Under the pieces are notes generated by a model. It searched no databases, was not told the DNA's origin, and worked only from the letters and a program-made list of their open reading frames with translations. A DNA stretch of 64,000 nt from Acinetobacter parvus DSM 16617 = CIP 108168 (GTDB lineage: Bacteria > Pseudomonadota > Gammaproteobacteria > Pseudomonadales > Moraxellaceae): contig NZ_KB849212.1 in NCBI RefSeq assembly GCF_000368025.1, positions 104,374 through 168,373 on the forward strand, given 5' to 3'. Made by a program: the position numbers and the translations under genes. Of this stretch, positions 63,907 to 64,000 are shown piece by piece (the stretch's first letter is position 1; every line of letters begins with the position of its first letter).

Positions 63907-64000
63907 CTCTGTACACGACAAATTTCACAGAACCCTTATCCTATCAGGATTCTGCTTTCTTAAAATTGCCAAAATTTCCTTAAACTCTTCTTTTTTCCCA
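63907..64000 (-). mobile_element. ISAba1-type IS4 element, partial at window edge
   Basis: Begins CTCTGTACACGACAAATTTC at 63907 and gives, on the reverse strand, the transposase tail GKKEEFKEILAILRKQ-PDRI-type. It continues beyond the window. It inserts in the GTPase gene. The nine bases before it, TAAATTTTT, are a candidate target duplication. Confidence 0.8.

Noticed and set aside
1..64000. CRISPR arrays
   Set aside because: No regularly spaced short repeats or cas genes were seen.

Overview
The window looks like an Acinetobacter chromosome. It is A/T-rich, its housekeeping genes (bioB, efp, rpmE, surE, gloA, a FimX-like regulator, an AmpG-type permease) have an Acinetobacter character, and it carries ISAba1-type IS4 elements. 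A second signal, in the 18.4-28.3 kb block, is visibly more G+C-rich and recalls Moraxella/Psychrobacter DNA. No tools were run: all identifications come from reading sequence and remembered families.

Layout. 1-4.85 kb: chromosomal genes for methionine synthesis (mesX, partial), NAD(P)H-hydrate repair (nnr, frameshifted), tRNA queuosine (queG) and biotin (bioB). 4.87-5.3 kb: an ISAba1-type end fused to an integrase stump, then a 49-bp 3' piece of a tRNA-Val gene. 5.3-32.25 kb: a candidate composite genomic island, bounded on the right by an intact tRNA-Val(GAC) with its integrase and on the left by the 49-bp tRNA copy. It holds nested IS debris (5.5-7.7 kb), an alkylsulfatase behind an ISAba1-like element with an outward promoter, a polymorphic-toxin tail, a Sel1/CAP-lipoprotein/membrane-protein cluster, a satellite-phage-like module (structured RNA, DUF2384 antitoxin-like protein, winged-helix replication-like protein), ssuD, and a heme-peroxidase cluster (189-aa protein, DyP peroxidase, catalase-like protein, tandem-duplicated hydroxyacyl-CoA dehydrogenase). 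A broken emrA-like gene, an IS701-type element and a mobilization core (MobA/MobL relaxase, oriT-like hairpins, accessory gene, small DNA-binding protein, integrase) complete it.

32.3-64 kb: mostly chromosomal. It contains moxR-DUF58-tgpA, cstA-ybdD, divergent efp/epmB, a PilZ-like/FimX-like pair, rpmE and an SBF-type transporter. An IS5 deletion derivative and an IS3 element follow, and the IS3 element truncates a von Willebrand A-type gene. After these come gloA, ampG, a Lon-like protease, a collapsed lysR gene, surE-nlpD, two paralogous secreted proteins, a D,D-carboxypeptidase, a gamma-carbonic anhydrase, a deacetylase pair, and a Roadblock/GTPase operon cut by another ISAba1-type element at 63907.

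How the parts fit. The tRNA-Val locus is the hot spot: integrase plus relaxase suggest an integrative mobilizable element that has accreted cargo and IS elements. The most distinctive cargo is the DyP/catalase-like/189-aa/double dehydrogenase cluster, which may handle fatty-acyl peroxides (inference). The second theme is polarity and pilus control on the core side (FimX-like protein, Roadblock/GTPase operon), where the GTPase gene is broken by an IS.
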